Shown: positions 9,501-20,748 of the stretch, piece after piece | Position numbering within the stretch: position 1 is the first letter of the stretch | Layout: each line of letters opens with the position of its first letter | NCBI GenBank assembly: GCA_037447655.1 | Contig: JBBHKE010002442.1 | Location: forward strand, 1 to 35,201 | DNA length: 35,201 nucleotides | Source of the DNA: Zygnema cylindricum | Lineage: Eukaryota; Streptophyta; Zygnematophyceae; Zygnematales; Zygnemataceae | Reading direction: 5' to 3' | Program-made: the position numbers and the translations under genes | Notes under the pieces: model-generated | What the model saw: only the letters and a program-made list of their open reading frames with translations | What the model was told of the DNA's origin: nothing | The model's database searches: none

Positions 9501-12500
9501 TATGAACAAAAATGCATAAAATCAGAAAATCTTACAATCATTCAGGCATATATATCTAGGTCCCTCCCCCCCCCCCCCCCCCCCCCTCCTCCCCCCCCTC
9601 CCCCCCCCCCCCTCTCTATTTATATATATATATATATATAAATGAAGACACAGATGACAAAATACAGTCATATTTCTTACATGCAGAGCAGAAAGCTTTA
9701 GCCATAGTTTAAGATCTACAGAAACCCTACCAAATTAACACTGATAAATTCAGATTTGCCAGCTGTATCCTTCATTATAACAAGATTTCTTCTGACAAAC
9801 AAAGACATATTACTCTATTTATTGACCGACATCATCTTGGTGGTGCCTGATATGTATCGGTTTGCCTGCCACGTTAAGTTCCACGAGAAGCCATACCAAA
9901 TTTTATCTTGACAAATATAAACTTGTTACTTCTATTTCTCATGTGTACACAAACGGTCAAAAGAAACAAAAGACAAAAAAGATCCCATAGTTTTTCCTGA
10001 CCTGCGTCATCTGCCAGGCGTCTGACATGTGCCAGTTTGTCTGCTGGTTTGAGTCCTGCATGAACCTCCTGAATTCCAACGGTGTCTCCAACTTTATTTG
10101 CTGAAAGTGAATGGTCTCCTGTGAGCATAAGTAACCGAAGCCCTCCATGATCACAGAGTTTTTCAAGGACAGACGCAACTCCTTCTCTCACTTGGTCTTC
10201 AAAATGGAACAAAGTAACCTGCACGAGGCACAAAAGAAAATTAAGAAGTCTAGTGTTGATTCCAGAGTTCCAAGATTGCTGAATCTACCTCTTGAGTAAC
10301 AAAAGTAACAGGGGCCAAAAAGCTTTAAGATAAATTTGGATTCAGATAAGACACACAGGGAAATAAACTAAAGAAAACTGCCTTGTCTAACTACACTGTG
10401 GATTGCTATTAGCATTGATAACACTAGTTCTGTGACAATTTTTTTGGCTCCTGAACATAGAATTTCGTTAATACTTATTGCCTTTTTCTTAACCCTTATT
10501 TGGCAAGCGGTTAAGAATCATCCACGTATCTCAGACTAAATTTTAATAAATAACACCAAACGAAACCCCACACTAAATATTTCTTAACTTGAATAGCGTG
10601 TCACAGTGTACCTTTTCATCTGAACTGTACCTCTTTCCGACACTTGTCAAAACATGTATGATCAGGGCCATCAGACAAATTCTAGATGAATCAAGCACAT
10701 ATTATACATATATATAAAGCTCCATATATCTATGTTCAACATTCTGGTACACTCCAGCTTCCCAATATGTATAAAATCACTCCTAAAGGTTATTTACCTC
10801 CAAAGTGGTACACCATCCACCATTAGTGAGATAATCTTATTTAAAAAAAAAAGCAATAGACAGCTATCGAGTACAGGAGTGAAATCTAAGGCAAAACGGA
10901 AGTGAAAATGACACACAAGGACAACTAAAAAAAACCCAACACTGCCAAAGACAAACAACTATTGAACAAACAAACAAAATACACTAAAATAGACATTTGT
11001 AATTCAGACCACTTCACAGTATAGTGTGTCCCATAATAATTATTAGACACACAATAAATGAGATTATGCTCACCTATTCTAATTACAACCACCAATAATA
11101 CGGGCCACAATTATTCTGACCTACAATGAATACAAACCCACAGTAATGGTGGTAGACTGTGCAGCAGAAAATGGAGGCAATCGAAAAATGAAAATATTGG
11201 AAGGTAAATAAACAAACCTTGTCATCCAGTGACAGTGCCGCTAAGACAACATCCTTGTCTCTGAGAGACAATGAGGCTGCCTCTTTAACTCGACGTGACT
11301 CCTCTTTGTTGCCAGAAACTTTAGAAACGAACTCAATAGAGCCAATTCGAGCCTTATGTGGGCCCTGTCTCTCCTTTCCCTCCTGTAAAACACACAATGT
11401 CCTCGAAAATGACCAGGTAATGAACAAGTGGATTAAGAAAAAATATGTTTCCATAACTTCTTTGAATCAAACAGAATAACTTCAAAGAGACACACCTAAA
11501 AAGAAGAACCACCACTTATATAATTCAAATAATGTTATCCTTCCGCAGCATATTACTGGCACTAGCATTCAGAGGAGACAACCCACAAGTATCTCTAAAA
11601 CGAATAAATCCAAAAATTCTTGCAAACACAAAGGATGTCTTCAAAATGTTCAACCTTCCAACGGGGTTGAACTTGGGAAATAAAATAAAACACGCTAAAA
11701 CTCACAGGAAATGTAGTCACAGTTGCGGCCAAACCTTCTCCAGGAACAGCCTCCCAATTTTCCACACTAACAGCAGGCAGTTTATGACTCTCTGTGGCGT
11801 CCAAAACAGCCCTGTTCCCGAATACATGTCCACTGACCAAGTCGATTAAAAAACAAAAAAATACGCCCATACTTTAAGGGTGACATTGAGACCAAAGCAC
11901 TATTGCCCCTTTCTAATGACGATATTTCGACTTTATCGAGTCTAAATCCTCCATCATAGCCAATTCGGACCCAAACGTTTTGTTGTTCTTTCCAAAATCA
12001 AAATCTTCTGAAATCCATTGGAACCAGGCCAGCGTCCCAAATTGGGGTTTTCAAATATTTTCCAACGAGTATGCATGTGATACCGTACTAATCTGCATAC
12101 ACTCCAACAAAACGGGTGGCTAAAAGGTGTTGGGAGCACTATGTTCATCCTCAAGTTACCTGGTCTGTTTCACGGATTTCCCCTAGGATGGATTCTACCT
12201 CAAGCTTACCATTTGAAACTGACTGGCAAACGATCAAATCGGACTTCCACCTGTTGCGATCATCAAAAAGGTTTCGGTCTTAACAGGCTATCTTCTCAAC
12301 CACCATTAGCTAACAGATCACAGCCTGCAACGACCTACTCTGTCTCAAAACAAAGAAGATTCTATCACAGACGGCTTGCAGCTTTTTTTTGCTTCATACG
12401 TCTCTGGCCCAGAACGTCCTTCCTTTCTATCCAAAACCATTCCCTTTCCTTCCTTCTAATCAATCAGACGACCGGAAACTAGTCCGGCAAGTTCCCCGTA

Positions 12501-15500
12501 ATGAAACCTAACTTGTGCAGCAAATGTTCACTAAGGGAAATCCCACCATGTGTGGACTCCACACTGAATTTCTGCACTTTTAATATATAGCTTTCTTTCC
12601 TTCCTGATCCAACTTCCTTCTTTTCCTATCCATAGCTTACCTGGCAATAGGATGTGTTGACCGAGAGCTTCCTTCCTTGCTTATCCTACCTTCTTTCCTT
12701 CTTTTCCTCTCCATAGCTTACCTCGCAATAGGATGTGTTGCTGCTTGCTCCATTGCTGCTGCTACCGCCAAAGCTTCCTCCACGCAACCAGGAATACAGC
12801 ATGTTCCCTCCATAATGGTCCCGTTGGACTTTAAACCATTTGAATTGAGATCCCACCGTCGGTTACCTATTGCCGAAGAAGAGGAGTCATGGCCATGAAG
12901 GGGCTCAATAGTTGTACATACGAGATTCCCAGTTGTTAAAGTGCCAGTTTTGTCGAAAGCAACTATGTCGCATACTGAAAGAGCATCGAGGGCTTGGCCA
13001 CCCTTCAACAAAATTCCCTACAAGGAAGAATGTACAGCCAGCCAATCACGGTCAGCAGTAAAATAAACCGTGTCCCAAAAACCTCATCTTTGACTTTCTG
13101 TTGAGGACGCAGTCAAACCAATTGGAATCACGGGTGAACAAAATGTGCAGGAGTTGAAGTTGACTGCACATGCATGACAGCCAGATGAGCTTGGATTTCC
13201 AAAACCGAATATGAATTTCTTGCTATAACCAAACTATTCATAAGGCCTGTCAAACTGTAGCAGATGACGCTCCAAGGGAGTGTCATCTTCGAACAAACAA
13301 ACAGGAGTTTTTATCCAGTGTCGAGCCCTCTGGCCCAAGTTCCTCAGAGATAATGTGTTGAAGTTTATCTCCTCAACTCAACCGGTCCTTCACTTATCTT
13401 AACAATCGTTTGCGTCACCTTCTCGCAATCACTAAATTGCCAGGCTGCCTATCACACCCACATGGAGTCAGAAACGTCCAAGTATCCAACTAGAATCCTG
13501 TCCCTTCAATAGCTTCTAAGCAAACCGCAAACAGAACAAACCTTGGGAAATTCTACAACATAATTTTTTTTTCACAATGACAGGTTCATAAAGATAAGGC
13601 CCTCTATAAGAGCCCTCTGGCAACAAGGTACTTCGCATCACAGCAACTAAGCGAACCAAAAAAAACTATGCTTCAACATGTAGACTGCTCCTAACTCTAC
13701 CATTTACACTGACCAGGGCACTGTCACACACTGCTCACTGCCTGGACCACACTAAATCCGGAAACCATTTTTTGAAGCCCACATGTGATTTCGGGTAAAC
13801 CACAGTAATCATGTAACCAAAAACTTGTGGACAAAAACCATTGACATAAGGCCCCATTTTCGCATTCATACCCATGCATATGGTGTAGAAATAACTGACC
13901 CGCCAGGCTAAACCTGAAACTAAAATATGTGAACAAACTCCATGTCAGTCACATAGGCATTGACATAGGCATTATATCTATAATTAATCAAATCAATCAA
14001 ATCAATCAAATCAATCAAACATAACCAAAACCAATAAAAACCAACCGAATCAACCGGAATTAAAGCGCTTATTTCAGAACCAATCAAATCGATCGAATCA
14101 ATCAAATCAGAATTCAATCCAGTCAATCGAATCTAGAATTGGACTAAAAACTAGGATACTCACCTTGCGAGCACAAGCACTAACAGCCGTGGCGTAAGCC
14201 AATGGGGCAACAGCAAGTGCACATGGAGAGGCTGCGACCATTAGGCCAATTGCACGATATACTGAACCTGTGACACCTGTATAGAAATACCAACAATATA
14301 AAAATAGAATGGAAATTAAAATGAAATCATCAAAATAGATCATTAAAAGGTCATCCAAAGAAAAAAAAAAAAAACCATGACGAAATCAGAATAAGAAACT
14401 CTCTGCTGTAAAAAGATACCGGTAGTGTTCATCTGCATAAGTGTATTAAATAGCATTTCCATGCTCACCAAATTCCAGATTTGACATTTTCATCTCCTTG
14501 CTTAGGTTTCGGCCTTCCAAATAGGAACACGGAAAAGAATGCACAGGTTCAGAGGTAAACCTAATGTGAATGATATATAAAGCTTCGACAGCTAATAATC
14601 CAGAAATTAGATTGAATCACCAACTGCGCCGACACCAAAAATTTGCAAACGTTTCAAAGGTTACGCGCCGTATTTTCGAAAGCCTTGCGTCTTCTCTAAA
14701 ATTTGGAAACGCTTGTTTGTTTGTTTGATTTGCTCCCCTTTTTTTCCTCCCCATTTTCCACTACCTTTTTCTCCTCACTGTCTGTTTGTTAAACAACAAT
14801 TTTAAAATCGACGGGGCCAGGCAGAGAACTGGTGGAAATTGCGTATTGAAAAAAGTTTCACGATGACATGTGCAAATTGACAGATTATTTCTGTACAAAA
14901 TAGATATGGAAATTTTAGAATAGACTTTGTTCTGGATTGATAAGCAAACATGATCAAATCAGCAACATTCCATAAACATTCCTAACTGCGCAAGTGTGAA
15001 TACCCCTAATGCTTCACGGTGAAGAAGGAACTTCTGGAGATAATACAAATAAGAAAATCTGAAAACGGAAAAGGGCCCTGATTTTCTGAACATTCTCACA
15101 ATGTTATCCACCTGATAACATAACTGTTAAGGTTTCAGCAACACAGAAAAAGTTTTACTCCAAACCTTCAATAACTTTCGATAACGGACAGAAACCTTTC
15201 CCTTGAGAAAACCTACCTCCAGAGCTCATAAATGGCCATTTGAAGAGCAAAGGACCCAAAAGTGCTACAGCCAGTGACAGAACTACAACCGCTTGACTGT
15301 AGCGCTCTCCAAATTGATTTAACCATCTCTGCAATTTTGGACGGTTAAGCTGAGCGTCTCGAGTCAGCTGCATAATTCTTGCAATAGTGGAATCCTCCCA
15401 CCTCTTTGTCGCCTGCAATTAAGGGGGCCAAAAACATATCTCAACATTAGAAACTGCCAATAAACAAAACAAAAAAAGTACAGGCTGACCATAATTAATG

Positions 15501-18500
15501 TGGACCAACCTAATGGTAGCTGCCCATTTTGAGGCTTGCATACTAGTTATGTAGACAACATTAATTACTGACCTTGAATTTTGTGGAAACAGACGCTCAC
15601 ATGGGCCTTTTTTCTTGTCTAAAAGATAAGCATGAACCATACTGTTTTATCAGCCACCCTATGTATCCATCCAGATTAATTACAGTGAACTATGTACCAC
15701 GTGGAGGCCTCCCACTACCTCCTTCAAAGAAAAAGGAAAACAGGCAACAGTGACCACTTCAGACGCGATCGAAGAGTTTCTTCCTGTCTCCAATTTTGGT
15801 ACATACCAACAGCTAGAGGCTTTAATTCTCACTTGCCTAAAATGAGAGGGTATACCTTAACAATAAGTAAACCGTCCAGACTGCGAGCTCCTCCAGCAAC
15901 AGTGTCCCCCGGTTGCAAATGAAGTGGTTTTGTTTCCCCGGTCAAATGCTCCGTTGTAACCATTACCTTTCCATGCCAGACCTCTCCGTCTACAGGAACA
16001 GCCTGCATGCCAGAATTGGTTTTTTTCCCCTCTTTTGTTTTTTTGTTTTGTATTGACATAAAGCTTCATAAAGAGTCTACAAAAGTTAGTTGGTTTTTTC
16101 TGTGAGAGATCCACATGGCAGTGAGTTTCTACTAAGAAAACGATTGATAGCGGCAGTTTGACCTTTTTTAAGGTTTTATCTTAAACTACGTCACAATTCC
16201 CTGTAGACAGGCACTTCCAAAGTATAAGATTACTCACCTATCCACCTGCAATTTAAATTGGTGCCACCAATGAAATAAATCGAAACAGTTAATTTCAAGC
16301 CCGATATGTCATGGAAATTTATTAAAACATTAATAGCTTTCTTATCACATACGCCACCAATGTCAAAAAATCTGCGATCTACATTCGGTTCACAAAGAAA
16401 CAATCAACAAGTTAGAAAAGTGAATGAACAGGCATTGACTCATGTCCATGACCAATAATCAAATTGTGTCTCACCTCCCCCTGTCGAACAAGAAATAGCA
16501 TCCCTTCTCTAATATCTGCAACTGGAATCTCCTCATGACTCATGGCGGAAATTGATTGAGAGCAGTCTTTGTCAAAGTCTTCTAGTTTTAAGGCGGTGCC
16601 TGGGTGACTCTCTCGAAGGCTCTCTACATCTCCCATGGCCTTTTGAGTAAAATGTTCCTCAGCTGAAACAAACCAGAAAGAACAAAAAAACAAAACAAAA
16701 AGAAATGAAGCATAAATGACGCATCGTTGGCATTTCCATTATTTTAAAAGGCATCAACGAAAAGCATATACATTTGGCATTAGCAATATGTACACACCAT
16801 TGTGGTAGACTGGATTACGAGAGTATTGTGCAGAGCAAGTTCAAGATACACTACTTAGGAACTATCACTTTCCAAAAAAAAAGAAAAAGGACGCGCCATG
16901 ATCTTAACAACCAATATCTTGTGAAAAAAGATACGAAACAAAAAGTGGAAAAAAAACATGATGCTGCCCCGTTCATATTTGGACCATCCAGTCCCTCAAA
17001 GAAAGAGACCATTGCTGAAAACACAGCTGGAAACCTTAGGCAGGTGCCTTTACTTCCCATTACCATCAAAACTATTCATTAATTCCATAGACTTTCCCTT
17101 TTTTAGTGAGCAAAAAAAGTCCAGACAGGTCAAGAATAAAAAGAACATAGACAAAAAAATGTAACTTGCCACAGGTGCCTATACCACCCATAACCACTAA
17201 GACTATTTCATGTATTCCATAGACATTCTCGCGTAAAGTGTGCAAGAAAAATGCAGACAGGTCACGACTAAAAAAAAGAATGTAAAGAAAATAATGTCAC
17301 TTACCAACATGGGAAATGCTGAACATAGCGAGCAAAAGTGCTCCTTCCAAAGCAGTACCCATAAAAACGGAACCAAAGGCAGCCATAGCCATTAATACAT
17401 GTATGTTAACATTACCGCCCAAAATATCCACGGTAGCATCCAACAGGGCTGGTACCTGCAAGAAAAAAAATGATATCAATCAATATTTACAACTTCGTTG
17501 TTAATTATAAAGTCAGGTAATTAACTTCATAACTTCGTCAAGCTTTGTGACTTCATTGAATTATAAAAGTCAAGCAAGAGTGATCGAAGTAATTTTGTCA
17601 AGCATTAAATTAATACGATGCACAATCACATGAGGTGCTCACAAAGACAAGAAAAAAATAAAGAATCCACCGAGATTATTTATGGCGGGACAAGGAAGAA
17701 CTGAGGACATTAATCTCTGAGAAATGTGCCAAAATGGTAAATAAAGTACTAGAGATGAGTCACCTAATCCGCAGCAAATATGTTTTTGTTTAAACAAATG
17801 GCTTCTAAAGCTGCAAAGACGGCAATAAAAGGGCCAGAGGAAAAAAAATGGAAAGACAGACTGTTGAAAAAATGTTTTTTATCCTGGAAATACAAATACC
17901 ACTCACAAATAAACTCCAAGGGGTAATCATTTTTGCAACGAGACTAAGATAAATGAGAAAAAAGAACAAGGTACATTTCTCTACATGCGCAATTCATGAA
18001 CACCATGCAAAGCTATTTGTCAGTCTTAAAAAACAAGCACTGAAAATCAATTACCCCAAAAGAGACAAGAAAAGTGAACATGAACGTCAGAAGATATAAG
18101 GGAGTGGCCCCTGAAGCAAAAAAAAACCATTCAAGAAAGCTCTCCCTGGATTACACTTAATCCTCCATTAAGAAAGAAATGGAAAGGGTAGCAATTTGAA
18201 ATGGAGAAAGACATGTTGAAGAACATAATGCAACTAAATTTCACCGCAATGCAGCAAGTTTTGGCGCATAAAGGGAAAGAAAAATATGTGCCAAAATCGG
18301 GACTCAGAGTAGAGAGCCAGAGTAGAGAAACCAGTAAAAATTGGCACATATAATTGCAAGAGCCACCTCACAAAAAGGTTTCTTCCAGACATCTCCGGCT
18401 AATGCCATGTAAATGTTGTTGCGCAACAGATTTTAGATAGGAGTTCTGACCATCCAGAGAACTTTTCAGTGCTACCATTTAATATGAAAGAAAAAAAAGA

Positions 18501-19368
18501 AAAAGGATGTAGACTTACTCACCCCTGTCAAAAAGAAAGCCATTCCAACAAGCCAGGCTTGGATTTTTGCGCTGATGGCGTGTTTCACAAGCAAGGGGAA
18601 GGCGAATGCCACTCCACAAAGGCCCAACGAAGCAAGCGCCATGGGAATACTGTCACGAAGAATGCTGGCCAGTCGGTCCAAACGAACGGCTCGAGCTGCT
18701 AATAAAACTCCTCTTTGTAATGGATTAAGTTGAGAAAAGTCTCCAACAGATGCGTGACTGTGTCCATGATCGTGAGAATGGGCACTTCCACTACAGCAAT
18801 GGTCATGTGACTGGTGATTATGTGCATGGCTATGATTATGGTCATGATGATGGTGATGATGATCTTTATGATCATGATGTTCATGATTATGATGGTGATG
18901 ATGATGATGATGATCATGATCATGATCATCCTCATGGTGATGATGGTCATGCTTGTGTGCATTTTCAGAATGCTTCACATGAGCAAAAACTGAAGATCGG
19001 CAATCTGCCACACCAGCAGTCTTGCTGTTAGCTACAAAGTGTTTCATTTTCTTGTGGAATAAATCGCTTCCTCGCAAGAAGCTTCGACAAGACAATGCAG
19101 TGCCAATGTTGTCATCTCTACGAATAAATGGGAGTTCGAGTTTGTAAGCCACACTTCTTGCCCGGGGCAGACGAAAAGTTAAGTTAGTTCTAGTAGCTTT
19201 TCCAGTAACTGATAACTTGGAAGGAGGAATGCTGCCAATTGCGGATTTCATCGAAGGTCTTTCCATGTCTAACCTATTCTTGTGGTTCCTGTGGAGGTTA
19301 TGACAGGAAGTGCACTGCAGAATGCCCGAGCTGGAAAGCATTAGGTCAACTGAGGCTGTCATTGCCAT
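6540..19368 (-). CDS. HMA1: Chloroplast-envelope P1B-type heavy-metal ATPase HMA1 (13 coding exons, 965 aa)
   Basis: Exons in transcript order: 19368-18523, 17455-17305, 16662-16475, 16002-15856, 15412-15217, 14276-14164, 13017-12722, 11811-11706, 11382-11218, 10218-10002, 9012-8813, 7762-7676, 6725-6540 (stop TAG). All introns are GT-AG and phases join in frame (2,898 nt). The start is the first ATG after an in-frame TAG 12 nt upstream. The protein has a Ser/Arg-rich plastid-transit-like N terminus, a His-rich stretch at about 130-205 and membrane helices from about 241. It then has the actuator TGE (416-418), the metal-site motif SPC (526-528), phosphorylated Asp569 in DKTGT, HP (642-643), TGD (769-771) and GDGINDAP (820-827), followed by C-terminal helices. 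SPC in place of CPC, and His-rich sequence in place of a CxxC domain, are hallmarks of HMA1, a plastid-envelope pump linked to Cu, Zn and Ca. It is longer than Arabidopsis HMA1 (about 819 aa), mostly at the N terminus. No break seen. Confidence 0.94.
7337..7382. repeat. 9-bp tandem repeat in HMA1 intron 12
   Basis: About five copies of GACAAAATC in tandem, nearly perfect. It lies inside the 950-bp intron 12, well away from both splice sites. Confidence 0.85.
7746..7959 (-). repeat. Tandem duplication across the intron 11 / exon 12 junction of HMA1
   Basis: The segment 7746-7862 holds the first 17 nt of exon 12 plus the adjoining intron end. It is repeated with divergence at 7863-7959. The 17 exon-derived bases match at 15 positions in the copy (7863-7879), and the copy keeps an acceptor-like CAG before them. 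In the copy the third codon becomes TAA, so it cannot serve as the same exon start. The offset between the real and copied acceptor is 117 bp. Confidence 0.8.
7932..8010. repeat. About 20-bp tandem repeat in HMA1 intron 11
   Basis: Four diverged copies of a unit like GGATAAAAATCCTATTCTCT follow one another. The same unit (GGATAAAGATCCTCTTCTC) occurs once near 7836, inside the neighbouring junction duplication, so this array probably grew out of it. Confidence 0.8.
8664..8750. repeat. Short diverged tandem duplication in HMA1 intron 11
   Basis: A block like TTTCCCTATAGTGGGGATTA near 8667 recurs as TTTCACTACAGTGGGGATAG near 8722. Both are followed by GGCTT or a similar word and an A-rich tail. 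The repeat lies close to the intron 11 donor at 8812 but does not include it. Confidence 0.6.
8974..9166 (-). repeat. Exon-derived relic copy upstream of HMA1 exon 11
   Basis: The start of exon 11 (9012 downwards) codes A-KKGSGGLVMVGDG. A second copy 153 bp upstream in the transcript, at 9166-9125 inside intron 10, reads AKKGSGGFAMLGDA without any indel. Between codons KK and the G after GD, 29 of 39 bases match. The five differences in the first six codons are all silent. The copy lacks a usable acceptor in the right phase and its frame soon meets TAG, so I call it a relic and not an exon. Confidence 0.75.
9040..9530. repeat. Diverged tandem units in HMA1 intron 10
   Basis: Blocks near 9045-9115, 9302-9350 and 9364-9425 share an order of words (ACGTATA, TAAACATA-GAATG, TACAGATGC, GACAA-TAAA). 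They look like diverged tandem copies of the intron end next to exon 11. The array extends the duplication that produced the exon-derived relic at 9125-9166. Confidence 0.55.
9566..9640. repeat. Poly-C tract followed by TA repeat in HMA1 intron 10
   Basis: Long C runs, broken only by a few T residues (about 9566-9612), are followed by (TA)n up to about 9640. On the transcribed minus strand this is a long G run, so the pre-mRNA could form G-quadruplexes. Homopolymer length here is likely to be unreliable in any assembly. Confidence 0.85.
12600..12740 (-). repeat. Tandem duplication across the exon 7 / intron 7 junction of HMA1
   Basis: 12712-12740 contains the last 19 nt of exon 7, the GTAAGC donor and the first intron bases. 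It is repeated 81 bp away at 12631-12659 with 28 of 29 bases identical. The pyrimidine-rich (CTTCCTT) flanks are repeated too. The copied donor keeps GTAAGC. Use of this decoy would read straight through the true donor and meet TAA at once. Confidence 0.9.
13981..14135. repeat. Degenerate AATCA-type pentamer repeat in HMA1 intron 6
   Basis: A clean block of AATCAAATC-like units at 13986-14020 and a more diverged block at 14082-14135 both lie just inside the intron 6 donor at 14163. Confidence 0.75.
17036..17305 (-). repeat. 135-bp tandem duplication starting at the HMA1 intron 2 donor
   Basis: 17171-17305, which ends exactly at the exon 2 donor, is repeated at about 17036-17170. Shared words in order include CAGGTGCCT, CCCAT-ACCA, TTCCATAGAC, CAGACAGGTCA and AATGT-ACTT. 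At the position of the GTAAGT donor the copy reads GCAAGT, so it is a GC-type donor-like site within the intron. Confidence 0.8.
18750..18985 (-). repeat. Trinucleotide-like CAT/GAT repeat coding the HMA1 His-rich tract
   Basis: This is within HMA1 exon 1. The coding strand is a run of CAT, CAC and GAT codons that gives about 40 His, mixed with Asp, Asn and Ser, in residues 130-205. It ends near a Cys pair at 191-192. The near-repetitive DNA makes replication slippage likely, so tract length may vary between alleles. Open frames on the other strand here are shadows of the repeat. Confidence 0.85.
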
Positions 19369-19876
19369 TAGCAACTGCTATCTATTCAGTTACAGTAACA
19401 AGAAAGAGAAAAGAAAACGGAACAAGAACAGGGAAAAAATAGGAAACAGTATGTGTATAGCTACTTCGTCCAAGATGAGTAAAAAAACCTAAAATACCCT
19501 AGAAAGGCAGTGACTAATTAACAGCTCTGAGAGTATTTACAGCGCTAAGAATTTACAGCGCGTTAACAAAACTCCTGTTACATGTATCCCTTTATCTCTG
19601 TCATAATTTTATTTGTCACACTGCCAATTTTTTAAAACGACAGCTCATTGAACTCTCATTTATGTTCTTCAAATTGTCTTATTTTCCTTGGTTTCACTCG
19701 CTTATGTTATCCGAATTTGCGGATTTTCACTCTTTTCCAGTAACCATGTTGACATATTCTGACACATTTAGGGGAGCTACATGCTTTCAACCCTAGAAAT
19801 GGTCTCCATACGTTCACGTGTGCAAAGTCGAGACATCGACAATGTCCCATCGGCAAGAAATTATGACATCACCATA

Positions 19877-20096
19877 TCAACGTGAATCGTAATTAGCGTT
19901 AATATTTTTTTCGCCACTGAAAACATCTTTTCTCCGTACACATTTGTCCAATTTTCAATTTGAGACCGCCAATTGGAAGCTGAGAATCTTACCTTTCAAT
20001 CGTAACCGTCAGATCCACAATCCGACATGTGTGTACGGAGAAATGATGTTTTAAGAGGAAAAAAACATTAACGCTAATTACGATTCACGGTTGTAC
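19877..20096. mobile_element. Foldback MITE, copy 1 (between HMA1 and DRT111)
   Basis: The left end (CAACGTGAATCGTAATTAGC near 19879) and the right end (GCTAATTACGATTCACGGTTG) are inverted copies. Inner arms around TTTTCTCCGTACACA also pair. The core (AGACCGCCAATTGGAAGC...) is the reverse complement of the core in the 27027-27247 copy, so this is the same family inserted in the opposite direction. It sits in the region that must hold both promoters. Confidence 0.85.
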
Positions 20097-20724
20097 TGTT
20101 CGTTTCTGCATCGCAAATAATATCGTTTTGACAAAACTTAGGCATCTTCATATCGGTGGTCGTTGTATCGGTTTATATTCTTTTAAAATAGGCAAAATCG
20201 TCAACAGGGCAGACAGATGTATCGAAACATCGGACATCGTTTCGATGGGATTGGATACGATACGGCACCTCTTTTTTAGGGTTAGTTTAGTGCGCAAGCG
20301 CTTCTGAACTATGGTTCCCAGGGCAGCCATAGGTCGACCTCATCTTAGCCCTAAAGTTCAACGCATGCGATTTTGACTTCTCAACACTCTCATCTGTTTC
20401 TGACAAATAAATTGATATTAACACTCTTTCTCCCTTCTTACCTATGCCTTATCATTTATGTTACAACAATGTTGAAGCAAAACAGACCAGAAATTTTAAC
20501 ATCAAAGACATAATGTGTCTTTAATTTAAATATCAATCCCTTTTTCTCTTTTTTTCTCTCTCTCTCACTCTTCGGCCGACAGCACACTTGCTGTGAGGAA
20601 TGAGTAGAAAAAGCCATTATCTTTAGAATTTAATAGATGAATCATATTGAAAAATCATACACAAAGGACCCTCAATAACCCTAAATAACTTTAAAAAATC
20701 CCAACAAACCTTAGAAAACCCTGG

Positions 20725-20733
20725 AAACCCTAA
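20725..20733 (+). promoter_or_regulatory. Telo-box AAACCCTAA upstream of the DRT111 start
   Basis: AAACCCTAA lies 16 bp before the ATG, in the likely 5' UTR. A related CCCTAAA sits near 20679. Telo-boxes are common in promoters and leaders of plant housekeeping and translation genes and are bound by Myb-like and other factors. The motif match is direct; the role is inferred. Confidence 0.5.
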
Positions 20734-20748
20734 AAAAAGATTTCTACA

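Larger units (their letters stand above)
19369..20748. promoter_or_regulatory. Shared intergenic region of divergent HMA1 and DRT111
   Basis: The two start codons face away from each other with 1,380 bp between them, so both 5' UTRs and promoters must lie here. A foldback MITE occupies 19877-20096. A CT-rich run (20540-20572) and A/CCCT-rich sequence precede the DRT111 start. I could not fix transcription start sites or TATA boxes. No open frame in it resembles a protein. Confidence 0.6.

Noticed and set aside
11830-11870. Upstream acceptor for HMA1 exon 8 (GGTCAG before TGGACATG)
   Set aside because: It keeps frame but adds residues (SGHVFGN) absent from the family alignment, whereas the acceptor before 11811 gives the expected HPIARAV junction. 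It could still be a minor alternative.
16228-16260. Possible 8-nt microexon in HMA1 intron 3 (acceptor TTGCAG, donor GTGAGT nearby)
   Set aside because: The true exons 3 and 4 join in frame and match the family without it. Such paired motifs occur by chance in introns.
18699-19031. Antisense and alternative frames across the HMA1 His-rich repeat
   Set aside because: They are translations of the CAT/GAT repeat in other frames (Ile/Met- or Asp-rich), not genes.
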